A stretch of DNA of 64,000 nucleotides, taken from the NCBI GenBank assembly GCA_021845665.1, contig JAJZVO010000007.1, positions 1-64,000 on the forward strand, given 5' to 3'. A program made the translations under genes and the position numbers. Every line of letters starts with the position of its first letter. Positions within the stretch are counted from its first letter, which is position 1. The notes under the pieces were generated by a model. That model worked only from the letters and a program-made list of their open reading frames with translations, was not told the origin of the DNA and made no database searches. This stretch comes from Bacteroidota bacterium (GTDB lineage Bacteria > Bacteroidota > Ignavibacteria > Kryptoniales > JAKASW01). Shown here piece by piece: positions 61,760 through 64,000 of the stretch.

Positions 61760-63109
61760 TCAGAATTTGACGTATTTGTCGACTATACTCTTTGTGTTCT
61801 GCATATTCAGTTTCAGGAAGATGAACTCGAATCTCTTCTCAAGCTCTTTGTTCGCCTTCTCGAACCAGACCTTATCGAGGTTCCACATCTGCTCCTTAAA
61901 CGGGCCGAAACCTTTCTTTCTGGTCTTGTAGATAAACTGTTCGTCTGTCATGTCCGGCTTCTTCTCCTCGGCCATGTTCTTCCTGAGATAGTCGTAAATA
62001 CTTTCTCTGAATTCCTTCGGGAACAAATCGTACAGGAGATTTTGGAATCCGGTAGCGAGATGTATCTCGGCAGTGCCGACGCCCGGGAATTTGTCGAAAA
62101 GCTCCTCCGGCAGGGTGGATGCACCGTGTTGCACGGCTCCGGCCATCCCGTATTCCTTCCGAGCAATTTCAGAAATCTTCTTGAGGACGTCAAAGTCGAT
62201 GTTGACTTTGGCCACCGTGCCGTCAGCCAGAGGGACTCCTCCGTGACTCGAACCGGTCTGGACACTGATCTTGCTGATCGTCTTCGCGCCTTTCTTCTTT
62301 GCGGTCAGAGTCTTCACATAGCCCTGCATGTAAGCGCGGAACTCTTCGGGGGTAGAATTCTTCTTTCCGACTTCTCCTATTTCACCTCCGACGGAAACCG
62401 TCACTCCCTTAGGTTCGAGTTCTCTTATGAGAGCCGTCATTTCAGCGGCGAGTTCGAAGTTGTTGCGTTGTTGCTCTTCCAGGGTGGGTTTGCTAAGGTC
62501 GACGAGCGTCGAGGAATCGATGTCGATATTGTAAAACTGAGCGGCGATCGCTTCCTTGATCAGGGATCTGATTACTTCAGTCTCCTTCTTGGGATCTTCG
62601 GCGAACTTCTTCGCATTGAACTGAAAGTGGTCGCCCTGGATAAATACCGGGCCGGAGTAGTTTTCCTTGACCGCGGCGGCAAGTATGCACGCAGAGTACT
62701 CGTCGGGCCTCTGGAAGGTATATCCCATTTCCGACTTTGCGATCTCAAATACAAATGCGCCGATCTGGTGTTTCTTGGCGACACGGAACATTGCCCGTGC
62801 AAAGTCATACGTCATGCCACGCACGTTTACTGCCGGGACGGTGAAACCGGATACTTCGCCGCGCCCGAACGCGTCGTACAGACCCTGGATTGAACCCGAG
62901 CCGCAACCCAGGTTCTTCGCAAGCTCGCGTATCAGCCAGCGTGTCTTTGTCTTAACTTCTTCGCTCGAATTGAAAACCGATTCGTAAACAAGTGTGTCTA
63001 TGACAGAGCTGCGGAGCTTATCTGCATTGGCAACTCTCGCTTTCTGCCAGCCGTCTACCTCGACGACTCCCTGCAGAGTACTTTTAAGCTCTTCAACGTT
63101 CTTCAACAT
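61760..63109 (-). CDS. fba: Class II fructose-bisphosphate aldolase
   Basis: 449 residues, a long variant with about 70 extra N-terminal residues and a helical C-terminus. FTVPAVNVRGM (about 94-104), IQGDHFQFN with the catalytic aspartate and zinc histidine, NIDIDSSTLVDLSKP, VGGEIGEVG and TGSSHGGVPL, AVQHGASTLPEELF are all in class II order. It splits fructose 1,6-bisphosphate in glycolysis and works the other way in gluconeogenesis. Start and stop are intact. Confidence 0.9.
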   Translation of the reverse strand: MLKNVEELKSTLQGVVEVDGWQKARVANADKLRSSVIDTLVYESVFNSSEEVKTKTRWLIRELAKNLGCGSGSIQGLYDAFGRGEVSGFTVPAVNVRGMTYDFARAMFRVAKKHQIGAFVFEIAKSEMGYTFQRPDEYSACILAAAVKENYSGPVFIQGDHFQFNAKKFAEDPKKETEVIRSLIKEAIAAQFYNIDIDSSTLVDLSKPTLEEQQRNNFELAAEMTALIRELEPKGVTVSVGGEIGEVGKKNSTPEEFRAYMQGYVKTLTAKKKGAKTISKISVQTGSSHGGVPLADGTVAKVNIDFDVLKKISEIARKEYGMAGAVQHGASTLPEELFDKFPGVGTAEIHLATGFQNLLYDLFPKEFRESIYDYLRKNMAEEKKPDMTDEQFIYKTRKKGFGPFKEQMWNLDKVWFEKANKELEKRFEFIFLKLNMQNTKSIVDKYVKF

Positions 63110-63171
63110 TTAAACCTCCAAAGATGTTTTCGTTAGCAAGATATTAAAAGGACGCGTCGCATACAAGAATA

Positions 63172-64000
63172 TCACCGTGTCTTGCGCAGCCTCGCCGCGA
63201 AACTTCCATCCATGTCGTTCCGATGCGGGAGAGTCTCGATATAACCTTCCTTGCTGACGAGGGACCGATCCACGAAGCCGTTAGCAGGCTCCAACGTAAA
63301 TTCCGGATGCCGCGTCAGGAAAGCCTGAACTATTTCCTGGTTCTCCGCTGGTTCGATAGTGCACGTACTATAGACTATCACACCATTGGGCTTCAGCAAC
63401 TTCACAGCGTTCTCCATGATGTTCGTCTGGATTTGATTCAACAGCTCGATATCCTCCGGCTCACGTTTCCATTTAGAGTCCGGTTTTTTCTTCATCACTC
63501 CGAAACCGGTACATGGGGCGTCGATCAGTATTTTATCGAAGAGGACCGCGTCGGAGTACATCCCGGCGTCCGCAACAACGATCTTTATCTGAGAATATCC
63601 CATCCTGTCGACTGCATCCTGAATCAGCCTCGCGCGGTTTTCATATTTCTCGACGGCGGTGAGGTCGGCTTCCCCGCCCGTCAGCTCCAGGATATGCGTA
63701 GTCTTACCCCCCGGGGCGGCACACATGTCCAGTATCCGCTCCGCAGGCTTCGGGTCAAGCAACCTGGAAACTAATCCTGCGCTTTCGTCCTGCACTGTAA
63801 ACTGTCCCGAACGGAAAGACTCGAGCTCACCGATCCTGGACAGCCCTTCGACGCAGAAGAAGTTCGGGATGAATCGTCCCTTAGTGACTTTCAATCCCTT
63901 GTTCTCAAAAGAAGAAGCGAGCTCGGCAACGGAGATTTTCTTGGGATTTACCCTGACCGAAAGCCGCGGCCTTTCATTCAGAGACGTCAACAGCTGCTCC
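63172..64000 (-). CDS. rsmB: 16S rRNA m5C methyltransferase RsmB-like (partial)
   Basis: At least 276 residues of the C-terminal part; the N-terminus (NusB-like domain expected) lies beyond the right edge and the frame is open to 64,000. RLSVRVNPKKIS opens the methyltransferase part, AAPGGKTTHILEL is the SAM motif I, IDAPCTGFGVMKKKPDSKW holds the motif IV cysteine, and VYSTCTIEPAENQEIV the catalytic motif VI cysteine. It methylates C967 of 16S rRNA in E. coli. RsmF is the alternative. Confidence 0.92.
   Translation of the reverse strand, partial: EQLLTSLNERPRLSVRVNPKKISVAELASSFENKGLKVTKGRFIPNFFCVEGLSRIGELESFRSGQFTVQDESAGLVSRLLDPKPAERILDMCAAPGGKTTHILELTGGEADLTAVEKYENRARLIQDAVDRMGYSQIKIVVADAGMYSDAVLFDKILIDAPCTGFGVMKKKPDSKWKREPEDIELLNQIQTNIMENAVKLLKPNGVIVYSTCTIEPAENQEIVQAFLTRHPEFTLEPANGFVDRSLVSKEGYIETLPHRNDMDGSFAARLRKTR

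Overview
The window looks like a chromosome segment of a Bacteroidota/Ignavibacteriota-type (FCB group) bacterium of moderate GC. The evidence is two secreted proteins ending in type IX secretion sorting tails with the NYPNPFNPST-like signature, GldA/GldF/GldG-type ABC genes, a TonB-dependent receptor behind a TPP riboswitch, and DUF5683 and DUF4340 proteins. No rRNA is present, so the phylum call is inference.

Region 1 (about 1-14,100) is an accessory region: the distal part of a chromosomal integron. Eleven attC-type sites of about 115-135 nt (one split, one truncated) separate cassettes. Each intact cassette starts with a TTRRRY-type core whose complement reappears at its own 3' end. The integrase and attI are not in the window and should lie to the left. 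In order the cassettes carry: an Nmad3-like protein, a two-gene type II restriction-modification system, a coiled-coil DUF2130 nuclease-like protein, a TIR-like (PF10137-type) protein, a membrane protein, two type IX-secreted proteins (the second frameshifted), an orphan VapB-like antitoxin beside a vapC cut off by a truncated attC, a frameshifted HExxH metallopeptidase, a HigB-HigA reading frame fused into one ORF (reverse strand), a BsuPI-like lipoprotein, and an AbrB-Doc toxin-antitoxin pair (reverse strand). An IS110-family element with an IS1111-like layout sits inside the attC of the membrane-protein cassette. Core sites decay toward the right end, and the array stops at a 5'-truncated VOC gene.

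Region 2 (14.3-22 kb) holds decayed sequence, tRNA-Val(UAC) and tRNA-Gly(CCC), a MarR/flavin reductase/YceI operon with a clear promoter and operator, anmK divergent from nfo (endonuclease IV), kbl, and a pseudogene of a sigma-54 activator with in-frame stops.

Region 3 (22-36 kb) is a reverse-strand operon: ECF-like sigma factor, zinc anti-sigma factor, Spy-like periplasmic protein, HlyD-type adaptor and two nearly identical RND pumps, with no outer-membrane channel gene nearby. It diverges over 50 bp from gldA-gldF-gldG-DUF4340.

Region 4 (35-64 kb) is ordinary chromosome: an Fe-S electron-transfer membrane protein, parA-parB-ridA, a thiamine uptake operon (TPP riboswitch and terminator, TonB receptor, thiamine pyrophosphokinase, sodium:solute symporter), a VPS10/BNR propeller protein, a DUF123 protein, a lytic transglycosylase, a LOG protein, trpG-trpE, and a tight reverse-strand run (threonine aldolase, Lnt, a PHP-like protein, DedA, IspF, acylphosphatase, AlaX, CDF transporter), then class II aldolase and the 3' part of an RsmB-type rRNA methyltransferase cut by the window edge.
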